A DNA stretch of 64,000 bases, from assembly GCA_963698995.1 (NCBI GenBank), contig CAVOTD010000053.1, positions 19,752 through 83,751 of the forward strand, written 5' to 3'. This DNA is from AP-15 sp963698995. GTDB lineage: Bacteria > Pseudomonadota > Alphaproteobacteria > ATCC43930 > CGMCC-115725. The notes beneath the pieces are model-generated. The model did not search any database. It worked only from the letters and a program-made list of their open reading frames with translations, and was not told where the DNA came from. Below are positions 1 to 16,386 of this stretch, in pieces; the first letter of the stretch is position 1; the number at the start of each line of letters is the position of its first letter. Made by a program: the position numbers and the translations under genes.

Positions 1-2350
1 AGCTTGGCGACCTACGCACGGGTCAACCAGTACGGCTTTATCGAGAGCCCCTACCGCCGGGTGGTCGAGGGCCGCGTGACCGACGAGGTCGTCTATCTCT
101 CGGCGATGGATGAGGGGCGATACGCGATCGCTCAGGCCAATGTCGAGACCGACGCCGAAGGCCGGGTCGTGGCCGATCTGACCAATTGCCGCAAAGGCGG
201 CGATTTTGTCATGCAGCGGCCCGAGGATATCGACCTGATCGACGTCTCGCCAAAGCAGCTGGTCTCGGTCGCCGCAGCGCTGATCCCGTTTCTCGAAAAC
301 GATGACGCGAACCGCGCCCTGATGGGCTCGAACATGCAGCGCCAGGCGGTGCCGCTGATCCGTGCCGAAGCGCCGCTGGTCGGCACCGGGATGGAGGAGA
401 CGGTGGCCCGCGACTCCGGTGTCACGATCATCGCCCGGCGCTCGGGGATCATCGACCAGGTCGACGCGACCCGAATCGTGATCCGCGCGACGGAGGAGAC
501 CTCGACCGCCGCTTCCGGTGTCGACATTTATAATCTCTTGAAGTTCCAGCGCTCGAACCAGAACACCTGCATCACCCAGCGGCCGCTGGTCAAAGTCGGC
601 GACCAAGTGATGGCCGGCGACATCATCGCCGATGGCCCGTCGACCCAGCTCGGCGAGCTGGCGCTCGGGCGTAATGTGCTGTGCGCCTTCATGCCGTGGA
701 ACGGTTACAACTTCGAGGATTCGATCCTGATTTCCGAACGCATCGTCTCCGACGACGTGTTCACCTCGATCCATATCGAAGAGTTCGAGGTCATGGCGCG
801 CGACACCAAGCTCGGCCAGGAGGAGATCACGCGCGATATCCCGAATGTCGGCGAGGAGGCGCTGAAGAACCTCGACGAGGCCGGGATCGTCTATATCGGC
901 GCCGAGGTGAAGCCGGGCGACATCCTCGTCGGCAAGGTGACCCCGAAGGGCGAGTCGCCGATGACCCCCGAAGAAAAGCTGCTGCGCGCGATCTTCGGTG
1001 AAAAGGCCTCCGATGTCCGCGACACCTCGTTGCGGCTGCCGCCCGGGGTATCGGGCACGATCGTCGAGGTGCGCGTCTTCTCTCGGCGCGGCGTCGACAA
1101 GGACGAGCGCGCATTGGCGATCGAGCGAGCCGAGATCGAGCGGCTGGCGAAGGACCGCGACGACGAGCGAGCGATCCTCGAGCGCAGTTTCGCCGCAAGG
1201 CTGAAGGAGCTGATGCTCGGTCAGGTCGCGGTCGGCGGGCCGCGGGGCATGAGATCCGGCATCGACATCACCGAGGAGGTGCTCGCCGAGTATCCCCCGG
1301 CGCTGTGGCGCCAGATCTCGATCCGTGACGATGCCAGGATGGCGGATATCGAGGGCTTAAAGAAGCAGATGGCGGACGCCGTCGCGGCACTCACCGCGCA
1401 TTTTGAGAGCAAGGTTGAAAAGCTGCAGCGCGGCGACGAGCTGCCGCCCGGCGTCATGAAGATGGTCAAGGTCTTTGTCGCGGTAAAGCGCAAGCTGCAG
1501 CCCGGCGACAAGATGGCTGGCCGGCACGGCAACAAGGGCGTCATCTCGCGCATCGTGCCGTGCGAGGACATGCCCTATCTAGAGGACGGCACGCCGGTCG
1601 ACATCGTGTTGAACCCGCTCGGGGTGCCGAGCCGCATGAATGTCGGCCAGATCCTCGAGACCCATCTCGGCTGGGCCGCGGCCGGTCTCGGCCGGCGCAT
1701 CGGCGAGGTGCTCGCCGATGTGAAGCGCGGTATCGCCGACGGTGAATTGCGCGGCCTCTTGGGCGAGATGTACCAGGGAGAACAGAAGGCCGAGATGGAC
1801 AGTCTCGCGGCGGATGACCTCGTCGAACTGGCCGGCAATCTGGCCCATGGCGTGCCGATGGCGAGCCCGGTATTCGATGGCGCTCGCGAGGAGGACATCG
1901 TCGCGATGCTGGAACGGGCGGGGCTGGCTTCCTCGGGGCAGGTCACCCTGGTCGACGGGCGCACCGGCGAGCCATTCGATCGCCCGGTCACCGTCGGGCT
2001 ATATCTACATGATGAAGCTGCACCATCTGGTCGACGACAAGATTCATGCGCGCTCGATTGGCCCGTACAGCCTCGTCACCCAGCAACCGCTCGGCGGCAA
2101 GGCCCAGTTCGGTGGTCAACGTTTCGGCGAGATGGAGGTTTGGGCATTGGAGGCCTATGGCGCGGCCTACACCCTGCAGGAGATGCTGACGGTCAAGTCC
2201 GACGACGTTTCCGGCCGGACCAAGGTCTACGAGGCGATTGTCCGGGGTGACGACAATTTCGAGGCCGGCATCCCCGAATCCTTCAATGTGCTGGTCAAGG
2301 AGTTGCGCTCGCTCGGCCTCAATGTCGAGCTCGAGCAGCGCGGCTACTGA
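1..2350 (+). CDS. rpoB: RNA polymerase beta subunit, C-terminal part (5' cut by window edge, one frameshift)
   Basis: Catalytic beta subunit of RNA polymerase. The reading frame is open from base 1, so the gene begins upstream of the window; about 780 C-terminal residues are present. Visible signatures include MPWNGYNFEDS, the active-site segment KMAGRHGNKGV, and the C-terminal MKLHHLVDDKIHARS and GGKAQFGGQRFGEME that contact beta'. The frame breaks in the GGG at 1996-1998: deleting one G joins PFDRPVTVG to YIYMMKLHHL in a normal RpoB order. Since rpoB is essential and everything around the break is conserved, I infer a sequencing insertion rather than a dead gene. rpoC follows after a 160-bp gap. 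Confidence 0.97.
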
Positions 2351-2380
2351 CAGCTTGGATGAATTCTTTTGCGCTTAATC

Positions 2381-2483
2381 GTCACCCCCGCGACAGCGGG
2401 GGTCCAGGGCTGCCGGCACGGCGCCGGTCGTCCCCTGTTCAAGCCAGGGGCAAGCTCTGGATGCCCGCCGGCGCGGGCGTGAC
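2381..2483. repeat. Palindromic intergenic repeat, copy 1 (rpoB-rpoC gap)
   Basis: Two back-to-back palindromes: GTCACCCCCGCGACAGCGGG near the left end and a GCCCGCCGGCGCGGGCGTGAC arm at the right, with CCAGG/CTGGA between. The same architecture (GTCA, palindrome, tCCAg, spacer, CtGGa, palindrome, TGAC) recurs at 14269-14331 and 17154-17234. It fills nearly the whole gap between rpoB and rpoC. It could act as an mRNA stability hairpin or partial attenuator. Confidence 0.75.
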
Positions 2484-2510
2484 AGCATTCGTGACCGAAA
2501 GGGGTCGTTG

Positions 2511-6680
<4,170 letters not shown>

Positions 6681-6691
6681 CCCTGTCCGGC

Positions 6692-6737
6692 AAGTCCCCC
6701 GCCGCGGCGCATCATGCTTTCTGCGGCGCGGGGACTT
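6692..6737 (+). terminator. Imperfect stem-loop after rpoC
   Basis: AAGTCCCC on the left pairs with GGGGACTT on the right, extended by GC-rich, partly mismatched inner arms. There is no U-tract, so it is either an inefficient terminator/attenuator or an RNA-processing site separating the rpoBC message from the str operon. The right arm overlaps the candidate promoter of the next operon. Confidence 0.5.
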
Positions 6738-6764
6738 GACCGGGTTCGATCGCGTCACTAGTAA
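6736..6764 (+). promoter_or_regulatory. Candidate str-operon promoter
   Basis: TTGACC (6736-6741), a 17-base spacer, then TAGTAA (6759-6764); TAATAC at 6762-6767 is an alternative -10. The -35 matches consensus at five of six positions and the -10 at three. It is the only plausible promoter in the 253-bp gap before rpsL and leaves a leader of about 160 nt. Confidence 0.4.
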
Positions 6765-6933
6765 TACTGCTCTGTTCGGGGTTGGCCGTAGGAAGCCACC
6801 TAGACGCAGCCCTAGATTGGCCGATGGCTCGGCGCCCCTGTGAGGGGACGCAGCAAGACTAGGTAGGATGATCCGTCGTCCCGGCGTGACAATCGCGTCG
6901 GGCGATTGTCGTGTTTTGGCGAGGGTTGTGACG

Positions 6934-7305
6934 ATGCCGACGATTAACCAGCTGATCCGCCATCCGCGGCGGCCGGAAGTGGCGCGCAACAAGGTTCCAG
7001 CGATGGAAGCCTGCCCGCAAAAGCGCGGGGTGTGCACCCGCGTCTACACGACCACGCCAAAAAAGCCCAACTCGGCTTTGCGCAAAGTGGCCCGCGTCCG
7101 CCTCACCAACGGGTTCGAGGTGACGAGCTACATTCCGGGCGAAGGCCACAATTTGCAGGAGCACTCGGTCGTCTTGATCCGCGGGGGCCGGGTCAAGGAC
7201 CTGCCAGGTGTGCGCTATCACATCATCCGTGGCACCCTTGACACCCAGGGCGTCAAGGACCGCCGCCAGCGTCGTTCGAAATACGGCGCAAAGCGCCCGA
7301 AGTAG
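6934..7305 (+). CDS. rpsL: 30S ribosomal protein S12
   Basis: Decoding-centre protein of the small subunit, 123 residues. ATG 6934 gives the canonical MPTINQLIR start; an upstream in-frame ATG at 6868 would add 22 residues unlike any S12. The conserved loops TPKKPNSALRK and RGGRVKDLPGVRYH are present with lysine at positions 43 and 88, the two classical sites of streptomycin-resistance substitutions, so the wild-type sensitive residues are retained. First gene of the str operon; rpsG follows after 9 bases. Confidence 0.98.
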   Translation: MPTINQLIRHPRRPEVARNKVPAMEACPQKRGVCTRVYTTTPKKPNSALRKVARVRLTNGFEVTSYIPGEGHNLQEHSVVLIRGGRVKDLPGVRYHIIRGTLDTQGVKDRRQRRSKYGAKRPK

Positions 7306-7314
7306 GAGGTCGCG

Positions 7315-7785
7315 ATGTCGCGCCGCCGCGCTGCGGTCAAACGCGAGGTCTTGCCGGACGCCAAATTCGGCGACAGCGTGTTAACCAAGTTCATGAACTG
7401 CCTGATGTACGAGGGCAAGAAATCGGTCGCCGAGCGGATCGTCTACGGCGCCCTCGATCGCATCGCCAAGCGCAGCGGCCAGGACCCGATCCGCGTGTTC
7501 CACGATGCGCTCGGCAATGTGCGCCCGGCCGTCGAGGTCCGCTCGCGCCGGGTCGGTGGCGCGACCTACCAGGTGCCGGTCGAGGTGCGGACCGACCGCA
7601 GCCAGGCGTTGGCCATTCGCTGGCTGATCTCGAGTTCGCGGGGGCGCTCGGAAAACACGATGGAAGAGCGGCTTTCGGGGGAGCTCCTCGATGCCGCCAA
7701 TAATCGCGGCGTCGCGGTAAAACGGCGGGAGGATACGCATCGGATGGCCGACGCGAACAAGGCGTTCTCGCACTACCGCTGGTAG
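7315..7785 (+). CDS. rpsG: 30S ribosomal protein S7
   Basis: Primary 16S rRNA binder that nucleates the 30S head; 156 residues, the standard bacterial length. Start ATG 7315 is preceded by GTAGGAGGT. The order rpsL-rpsG-fusA-tuf is the classical str operon, and in E. coli S7 is its translational repressor; whether that holds here cannot be seen from sequence. Confidence 0.98.
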   Translation: MSRRRAAVKREVLPDAKFGDSVLTKFMNCLMYEGKKSVAERIVYGALDRIAKRSGQDPIRVFHDALGNVRPAVEVRSRRVGGATYQVPVEVRTDRSQALAIRWLISSSRGRSENTMEERLSGELLDAANNRGVAVKRREDTHRMADANKAFSHYRW

Positions 7786-7862
7786 CCACAGGGCAGCCCT
7801 CAACCGCGATTAGCAATCCTCATTCTGGGCGCCGCTTCGGGTCGGCGCCGTCGGAGTATTTC

Positions 7863-9938
<2,076 letters not shown>

Positions 9939-9989
9939 TAATCCAGGCTCAACAACCCAGCCGGGCTGGATCGGACGGAGAAGAAGGCA

Positions 9990-11180
<1,191 letters not shown>

Positions 11181-11226
11181 CGGCGAGCAGGGCCGGGCCA
11201 CGCTGTCGTAGAGATTGGAAAGCAAA

Positions 11227-11541
11227 ATGGCGATCGACAATCAGAACATTCGCATCCGCTTGCGGGCCTACGACCACCGCGTGCTCGACCAATCGACGAG
11301 CGAGATCGTCAACACGGCGAAACGGACCGGGGCGCGGGTGCGCGGCCCGATCCCGCTGCCGACCAAGATCGAGAAGTTCACCGTGCTGCGCTCGCCGCAC
11401 ATCGACAAGAAATCACGCGAGCAATTTGAGATCCGCACCCATAAGCGGGTGCTCGACATCGTCGATCCGACGCCGCAAACCGTCGATGCGCTGATGAAGC
11501 TCGATCTCGCCGCCGGGGTCGACGTCGAGATTAAGCTGTGA
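11227..11541 (+). CDS. rpsJ: 30S ribosomal protein S10
   Basis: 30S head protein and, in other bacteria, NusE antitermination factor; 104 residues. I chose ATG 11227 (MAIDNQNIRIRLRAYDHR) with GGAA six bases upstream; a TTG at 11215 would only add four residues. The highly conserved GPIPLPTK and RTHKR segments are present. First gene of the S10 cluster. Confidence 0.97.
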   Translation: MAIDNQNIRIRLRAYDHRVLDQSTSEIVNTAKRTGARVRGPIPLPTKIEKFTVLRSPHIDKKSREQFEIRTHKRVLDIVDPTPQTVDALMKLDLAAGVDVEIKL

Positions 11542-11558
11542 TGATCCGACGCGAAATG

Positions 11559-11675
11559 CCCCTCACCCCAGCCCTCTCCCCGCCGGCGGGGAGAGGGAGG
11601 GACCCCCGGCGCATCGGAGATGCGCCACCCGACAGGCGCGCGCGCGCCGAGAGAGGCGGGAGGGTGAGGGGCGGC
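11559..11675. repeat. GC-rich inverted repeat between rpsJ and rplC
   Basis: CCCCTCACCC at the left pairs with GGGTGAGGGG at the right, enclosing CTCTCCCCGCC/GGCGGGGAGAG and further short palindromes such as GCATCGGAGATGC. The gap rpsJ-rplC is 174 bp, long for an r-protein operon, and the repeat accounts for most of it. A weaker relative is at 35464-35544. It is a different family from the GTCA-palindrome repeats. Confidence 0.65.
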
Positions 11676-11715
11676 GAGCGACGGAACTCCGCCGTTCCGG
11701 CGAAAGGATGAGGCG

Positions 11716-12432
11716 ATGCGCACCGGTCTGCTCGCTCAGAAGCTCGGCATGACCCGGATCTTCACCGAGGAGGGGAATCACATCCCGGTGACGGTGCTGA
11801 AGGTCGACAGCTGCCAGGTCGTCGCCGTGCGGACCCAAGAGACCGACGGCTACACGGCGGTTCAGCTTGGTGTCGGCACCGCCAAGACCAAGAACGTGTC
11901 AAAGCCGCAACGCGGTCATTTCGCCAAGGCCAAGGTCGAGCCAAAGGCCCGCCTCGCTGAGTTCCGCGTCTCAGAAGACGCGCTGCTCGAGGTGGGCGTC
12001 GAAATTACCGCGGCGCATTTTCTGCCGGGCCAGTATGTCGATGTCGTCGGTGTCAGCATCGGCAAGGGCTTTGCGGGCGCGATGAAGCGCCATAATTTCA
12101 GCGGGTTGCGCGCCAGTCACGGGGTCTCGGTCTCGCATCGCAGCCACGGCTCGACCGGCCAGCGCCAGTCGCCGGGCAAGACCTTCAAGAACAAAAAGAT
12201 GGCCGGGCATCTCGGGGCCGAACGGGTCACAACGCAAAGTCTCGAGGTCATCGCGGCCGACAGCGAACGCGGCGTCCTGATGATCAAGGGATCGGTGCCG
12301 GGCAGTCCGGGCGGCTTTGTGCTGGTCAAGGACGCCGTCAAGCGCAAGGCGCCAGAGGGGCTGCCCTTCCCGGCCGCCTTGCGCGAGATCCCAGCGGCGG
12401 CCGAGAGCGCAGAGGAGGCAGGCTCCCGATGA
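11716..12432 (+). CDS. rplC: 50S ribosomal protein L3
   Basis: Early-assembly 50S protein reaching the peptidyl-transferase centre; 238 residues. It opens MRTGLLAQKLGMTRIF and contains the conserved loop HGSTGQRQSPGKTF whose Gln is the PrmB methylation site in other bacteria. It has an Ala/Glu-rich tail of about 25 residues. Its stop overlaps the rplD start by four bases (ATGA), implying translational coupling. Confidence 0.97.
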   Translation: MRTGLLAQKLGMTRIFTEEGNHIPVTVLKVDSCQVVAVRTQETDGYTAVQLGVGTAKTKNVSKPQRGHFAKAKVEPKARLAEFRVSEDALLEVGVEITAAHFLPGQYVDVVGVSIGKGFAGAMKRHNFSGLRASHGVSVSHRSHGSTGQRQSPGKTFKNKKMAGHLGAERVTTQSLEVIAADSERGVLMIKGSVPGSPGGFVLVKDAVKRKAPEGLPFPAALREIPAAAESAEEAGSR

Positions 12433-13049
12433 AACTCCCGGTGCGCAATCTCGACAACCAGGAGGTCGGCGACATCGAGCTCGCCGACGAGATCTTCGGA
12501 CTTCCGATCCGCCGCGACATCCTCGCCCGTGTCGTCAATTGGCAGCTGGCGAAGCGCCGCGCCGGCACCCACAAGACAAAGGGGATCAGCGAGATTCAGG
12601 GAACGACCAAGAAGCCCTACAAGCAGAAGGGCACCGGCCGCGCCCGCCAGGGCAGTCTGCGCTCGCCACAGTTTCGCGGCGGCGCGAGGATCTTCGGGCC
12701 GGTGGTCCGCAGTCACGAATTTTCGCTGCAAAAGAAGGTTCGCCGGCTCGGTCTCAAAACGGCCCTGTCGGCCAAGCAGGGCGAAGGCAAGCTGGTCGTG
12801 ATCGACGCCGCGCGTGTTGCCGAAGTCAAAACCAAGGCGCTGCGGGCGCGGTTCGACACGCTCGGCTGGGGTTCGGTGCTGATCATCGACGGACCGGCTG
12901 TCGACGAGGGGTTCGCGCGCGCCGCCCGCAACCTTCCGAAGGTCGATGTGCTGCCGCAGCAGGGCGCCAATGTCTACGACATCCTGCGCCGCGACACGCT
13001 CGTTCTGACCCGCGCGGCGGTACAGCACCTCGAGGCTCGCCTCAAATGA
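12429..13049 (+). CDS. rplD: 50S ribosomal protein L4
   Basis: Exit-tunnel protein, 206 residues, with the tunnel loop GTGRARQGSLRSPQFRGG near residues 64-81. In E. coli L4 autoregulates the S10 operon. Overlaps rplC by ATGA at its start and rplW by ATGA at its end, so the three are tightly coupled. Confidence 0.97.
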   Translation: MKLPVRNLDNQEVGDIELADEIFGLPIRRDILARVVNWQLAKRRAGTHKTKGISEIQGTTKKPYKQKGTGRARQGSLRSPQFRGGARIFGPVVRSHEFSLQKKVRRLGLKTALSAKQGEGKLVVIDAARVAEVKTKALRARFDTLGWGSVLIIDGPAVDEGFARAARNLPKVDVLPQQGANVYDILRRDTLVLTRAAVQHLEARLK

Positions 13050-13378
13050 GCCGCTTTCGCGTCATCCCGCGCGTCGCGACCAAGCTTACGCGCCAGCAGA
13101 TGTACGACATCATCCGCGGCCCGGTAATCACCGAGAAGGCGACGATCGTATCGGAGCACAACCAGGTGATCTTTCGCGTGCCGCTGACCGCCACCAAGCG
13201 TGAGGTCAAAGCGGCGGTCGAGGGGCTGTTCGAGGTCAACGTCACCGCGGTCAACACGATCCGGGTCATGGGCAAGCTGAAACGTGTTCGCGGCCGTCCC
13301 GGCCGGCGCTCGGACTATAAGAAGGCGGTCGTGACGCTGCGAGAGGGCCAGCGGATCGACGTGACGACCGGCATATGA
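13046..13378 (+). CDS. rplW: 50S ribosomal protein L23
   Basis: Exit-site protein that docks trigger factor and SRP; 110 residues. ATG 13046 overlaps the rplD stop and gives an N-terminal arm of about 18 residues before YDIIRGPVITEKAT, an extension also found in some Alphaproteobacteria. The RSDYKKAVVTL core and TTGI end are typical. Confidence 0.95.
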   Translation: MSRFRVIPRVATKLTRQQMYDIIRGPVITEKATIVSEHNQVIFRVPLTATKREVKAAVEGLFEVNVTAVNTIRVMGKLKRVRGRPGRRSDYKKAVVTLREGQRIDVTTGI

Positions 13379-13397
13379 AGTACGGGGATCTGAGCCG

Positions 13398-14229
13398 ATG
13401 GCACTGAAGACATTTAATCCGACGACGCCGTCGCGTCGGCAGCTGGTCATCGTCGATCGCAGCGAGCTGTGGAAGGGAAAGCCGGTCAAATCCTTGACCG
13501 AGGGCCTGCGCGGCAAGGGCGGGCGCAACAACACCGGCCGCACCACGATGCGCTGGCGCGGCGGCGGCAACAAGAAGCGCTACCGGATCGTCGATTTCAA
13601 GCGCGCCAAGGTCGATATGCCGGCGACGGTCGAGCGTCTCGAATACGATCCCAACCGCACCGCGTTTATCGCGCTGATCCGCTACCAGGATGGCGAGCTC
13701 GCCTATATCCTCGCGCCGCAGCGGCTGCGGGCCGGCGATATGGTCGTCTCGGGCGAAAGAGTTCGACGTCAAGCCCGGCAATACGATGCCGATGCGCAGC
13801 ATGCCGGTCGGCACGATCATCCATAATGTCGAGATGAAACCCGGCAAGGGCGGCCAGATTGCCAGGTCGGCCGGCACCTACGCTCAGCTCGTCGGCCGGG
13901 ACCAGGGCTACGCGTTATTGCGCCTCTCCTCGGGCGAGCTGCGCATGGTGCGGGCCGAATGCCGGGCGACAATCGGCGCGGTGTCGAACCCGGATCAGCA
14001 GAATATCGTGATCGGCAAGGCCGGGCGAAACCGATGGCTCGGCCGCCGGCCGTCGGTGCGCGGCGTGGCGATGAACCCGATCGATCACCCGCATGGCGGC
14101 GGCGAGGGCCGCACTTCGGGCGGCCGCCACCCGGTTACCCCGTGGGGCAAGCCGACCAAGGGCAAAAAGACGCGGCACAACAAGGCGACGGACCGGCTGA
14201 TCGTCCGCCGTCGTCATCAAACCCGCTAG
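13398..14229 (+). CDS. rplB: 50S ribosomal protein L2 (one frameshift)
   Basis: Core 50S protein needed for subunit joining and peptidyl transfer; 276 residues once corrected. The frame breaks in the AAA at 13756-13758: removing one A gives VVSGEEFDVKPGNTMPM. The catalytic-region loop around NPIDHPHGGGEGRTSGG is intact downstream, and the N-terminal LRGKGGRNNTGRTTMRWRGGG upstream. An essential gene with a lone homopolymer insertion points to sequence error. Confidence 0.96.
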
Positions 14230-14268
14230 CTCGGGTGATAATATTGACCGGCAGAGCGGACCACCCTC

Positions 14269-14331
14269 GTCACACCGGCGAAAGCCGGTCTCCATGTGAG
14301 GCATGGATCCCGGCCTTCGCCGGGATGACAG
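14269..14331. repeat. Palindromic intergenic repeat, copy 2 (rplB-rpsS gap)
   Basis: Left palindrome CACCGGCGAAAGCCGGT and right palindrome CCCGGCCTTCGCCGGG, bounded by GTCA and TGAC, with tCCATG/CATGGA in the middle. Same design as the repeats at 2381-2483 and 17154-17234. It sits inside the S10 operon without disturbing a gene. Confidence 0.75.
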
Positions 14332-14377
14332 AGAATGTGTCGCAAGCTCGCCTTCTCTTCCGGAGGGAGAATTAAGC

Positions 14378-14656
14378 TTGGCACGCTCGGTTTGGAAGGG
14401 GCCGTTTGTCGACGGTTATCTCCTCAAGAAGGCGGAGGAGGCGCGCGGGTCCGGGCGCAACCAGGTGATCAGAACGTGGTCGCGCCGGTCGACGATTTTT
14501 CCGCAATTTGTCGGCCTCACCTTCGGGGTCCATAACGGTCATAAATTCATTCCGGTGCTGGTGACCGAGAACATGATCGGCCACAAGCTCGGCGAATTCG
14601 CGCCAACCCGGACGTTCTACGGCCACGCCGGCGACAAGCGGGCGAGAAGGAGCTGA
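14378..14656 (+). CDS. rpsS: 30S ribosomal protein S19
   Basis: 30S head protein, 92 residues, complexed with S13. The start is TTG 14378: it yields the canonical (M)ARSVWKGPFVDGYL, has GGAGGGAG about 10 bases upstream, and gives exactly the family length; upstream in-frame starts would translate the palindromic repeat. The conserved GHKLGEFAPTRTF is present. Confidence 0.95.
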   Translation: MARSVWKGPFVDGYLLKKAEEARGSGRNQVIRTWSRRSTIFPQFVGLTFGVHNGHKFIPVLVTENMIGHKLGEFAPTRTFYGHAGDKRARRS

Positions 14657-14657
14657 T

Positions 14658-15041
14658 ATGGGTAAGCCCGCCGCCCAACGCCGGTTCGCCGAAACCGAGG
14701 CTGCGGCCTCGATGCGAGGCCTGCGCACCAGCCCGCGCAAGCTCAACCTCGTCGCCAAGGCGATCCGTGGCAAGACGGCCTCCTCGGCGTTGGCGGAGCT
14801 GACCTTTTCCCGGCGCCGCATTGCGCGCGATGTGAAAAAAGTGCTGCAGGCGGCGATCGCCAATGCCGAAAACAACCACCAGCTCGATGTCGATCGCCTG
14901 TTTGTCAAGGAGGCTAGCGTCGGCCGGGCTTTTGTTCTGAAACGATTTCACACCCGCGGCCGGGGACGTTCGGCTCGGGTCGAAAAAATGTTTGCGCATC
15001 TAACGGTGGTCGTCCGCGAGAGCGCCGAGGAGACTGAATAA
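14658..15041 (+). CDS. rplV: 50S ribosomal protein L22
   Basis: Lines the nascent-peptide tunnel; 127 residues. Conserved SPRKLNLVAKAIRGK near the N-terminus and the tunnel hairpin around FHTRGRGRSARVEK. One base separates it from rpsS, and its stop shares one base with the rpsC start (TAATG). Confidence 0.96.
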   Translation: MGKPAAQRRFAETEAAASMRGLRTSPRKLNLVAKAIRGKTASSALAELTFSRRRIARDVKKVLQAAIANAENNHQLDVDRLFVKEASVGRAFVLKRFHTRGRGRSARVEKMFAHLTVVVRESAEETE

Positions 15042-15748
15042 TGGGTCAGAAGGTCAATCCGATCGGGCTGCGGCTCGGCATCAACCGCACCTGGGATTCG
15101 CGGTGGTTTGCGCGCAAGGAGTACGGCAACCTTTTGCTCGATGACCTTGGTCTGCGCAGGTTCCTGCAGCGGCGGTTGAGCCAGGCGGGCCTGTCGCGGG
15201 TCGTCATTGAGCGTGCCGCCAAGCGAACCAGGATCACCTTGCATTCGGCGCGGCCCGGGGTGGTCATCGGCAAGAAGGGCGCCGACATCGAGAAATTGCG
15301 CACCGACATCGCCAAGATCACCAACAGCGAGGTCAGCCTGAACATCGTCGAGATCCGCAAGCCGGAGATCGAGGCGAAGCTGATCGCCGACGGCATTGCG
15401 CAGCAGCTCGAGCGGCGCGTCGCCTTCCGCAGGGCGATGAAACGGGCCGTGCAATCGGCGATGCGGCTCGGCGCGCAAGGGATTCGAATCAACTGCTCGG
15501 GGCGCTTAGGCGGCGCCGAGATCGCCCGCATGGAATGGTACCGCGAAGGCCGGGTGCCGCTGCATACGCTGCGCGCCGATGTCGATTTTGGCTACGGCAC
15601 CGCAAAGACCACCTACGGGGTGTGCGGCGTCAAAGTCTGGGTGTTCAAGGGTGAGATCCTCGCCCACGATCCGATGGCGCAGGACAAGCGGCTGAACGAG
15701 GGGCAGCCGGCGAGCCACGAGCGCGGCCGGCGCGAAGCGCTCGGGTGA
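15041..15748 (+). CDS. rpsC: 30S ribosomal protein S3
   Basis: mRNA-entry protein with a type II KH domain, 235 residues. It opens MGQKVNPIGLRLGI. The KH GxxG loop is VIGKKGADIEKLR. The C-terminal domain GVKVWVFKGEIL is intact and followed by a short charged tail. Confidence 0.97.
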   Translation: MGQKVNPIGLRLGINRTWDSRWFARKEYGNLLLDDLGLRRFLQRRLSQAGLSRVVIERAAKRTRITLHSARPGVVIGKKGADIEKLRTDIAKITNSEVSLNIVEIRKPEIEAKLIADGIAQQLERRVAFRRAMKRAVQSAMRLGAQGIRINCSGRLGGAEIARMEWYREGRVPLHTLRADVDFGYGTAKTTYGVCGVKVWVFKGEILAHDPMAQDKRLNEGQPASHERGRREALG

Positions 15749-15754
15749 TCGGTT

Positions 15755-16177
15755 ATGCTGGCCCCGAAACGAAGCAAATACCGCAAGGCGCATAAAGGGC
15801 GCGTCCATGGTCTCGCCAAGGGCGGAACGACCTTGAACTTTGGCGCCTATGGTCTGAAGGCGTCTGACCCGGGGCGGATCACTGCGCGCCAAATCGAGGC
15901 GGCGCGGCGCGCGATCACGCGTCACATACGCCGTGCCGGGCGGGTTTGGATCCGGATATTTCCCGATGTCCCGGTGTCGCATAAGCCGGCCGAAGTTCGC
16001 ATGGGCAGCGGCAAGGGTTCGCCGGAATTCTGGATCTGCCGGGTCAAGCCCGGCCGCATCATGTTCGAGCTCGACGGCGTGGCGGCCGACATCGCACGCG
16101 AGGCGTTTGAGCTCGCCGCCGCCAAATTGCCGATTGCGACGCGCTTTGTCGCCCGCGAAGGCGAGGGGACCGTCTGA
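15755..16177 (+). CDS. rplP: 50S ribosomal protein L16
   Basis: Sits at the A-site side of the peptidyl-transferase centre; 140 residues. Begins MLAPKRSKYRKAHKGR; the MGSGKGSPEFW loop, containing the arginine-flanked region modified by YcfD in other bacteria, is conserved. One base overlaps rpmC. Confidence 0.97.
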   Translation: MLAPKRSKYRKAHKGRVHGLAKGGTTLNFGAYGLKASDPGRITARQIEAARRAITRHIRRAGRVWIRIFPDVPVSHKPAEVRMGSGKGSPEFWICRVKPGRIMFELDGVAADIAREAFELAAAKLPIATRFVAREGEGTV

Positions 16178-16386
16178 TGAAGGCGGCCGATACAAGGGCG
16201 CGGACCGATGACGAGCTGAGCGGCGATCTCGACACGCTAGGCAAAGAGATCTTCAATTTGCGCTTCCAGCGGGCGAACGGCCAATTGGAGAACACTGCCC
16301 GGGTGCGTCAGGTGCGGCGCGATATCGCGCGCATCAAGACGATCCTCGGCGAGCGGCGCCGCGCGGCCCCGCAAGGAAAAACCTGA
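16177..16386 (+). CDS. rpmC: 50S ribosomal protein L29
   Basis: Two-helix protein at the tunnel exit, 69 residues. The core EIFNLRFQRANGQLENTARVRQ-type motif of L29 is clear. It shares one base with rplP at its start and one with rpsQ at its end. Confidence 0.95.
   Translation: MKAADTRARTDDELSGDLDTLGKEIFNLRFQRANGQLENTARVRQVRRDIARIKTILGERRRAAPQGKT

Noticed and set aside
1996..1998. Programmed ribosomal frameshift in rpoB
   Set aside because: There is no slippery heptamer or downstream structure of the known kind, and similar one-base shifts occur in many unrelated genes here, so sequence error is the simpler explanation.
12317..13378. Single 353-codon plus-strand frame covering rplD and rplW
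   Set aside because: Its first 240 codons read rplD out of frame; only the end is a real gene (rplW from 13046).
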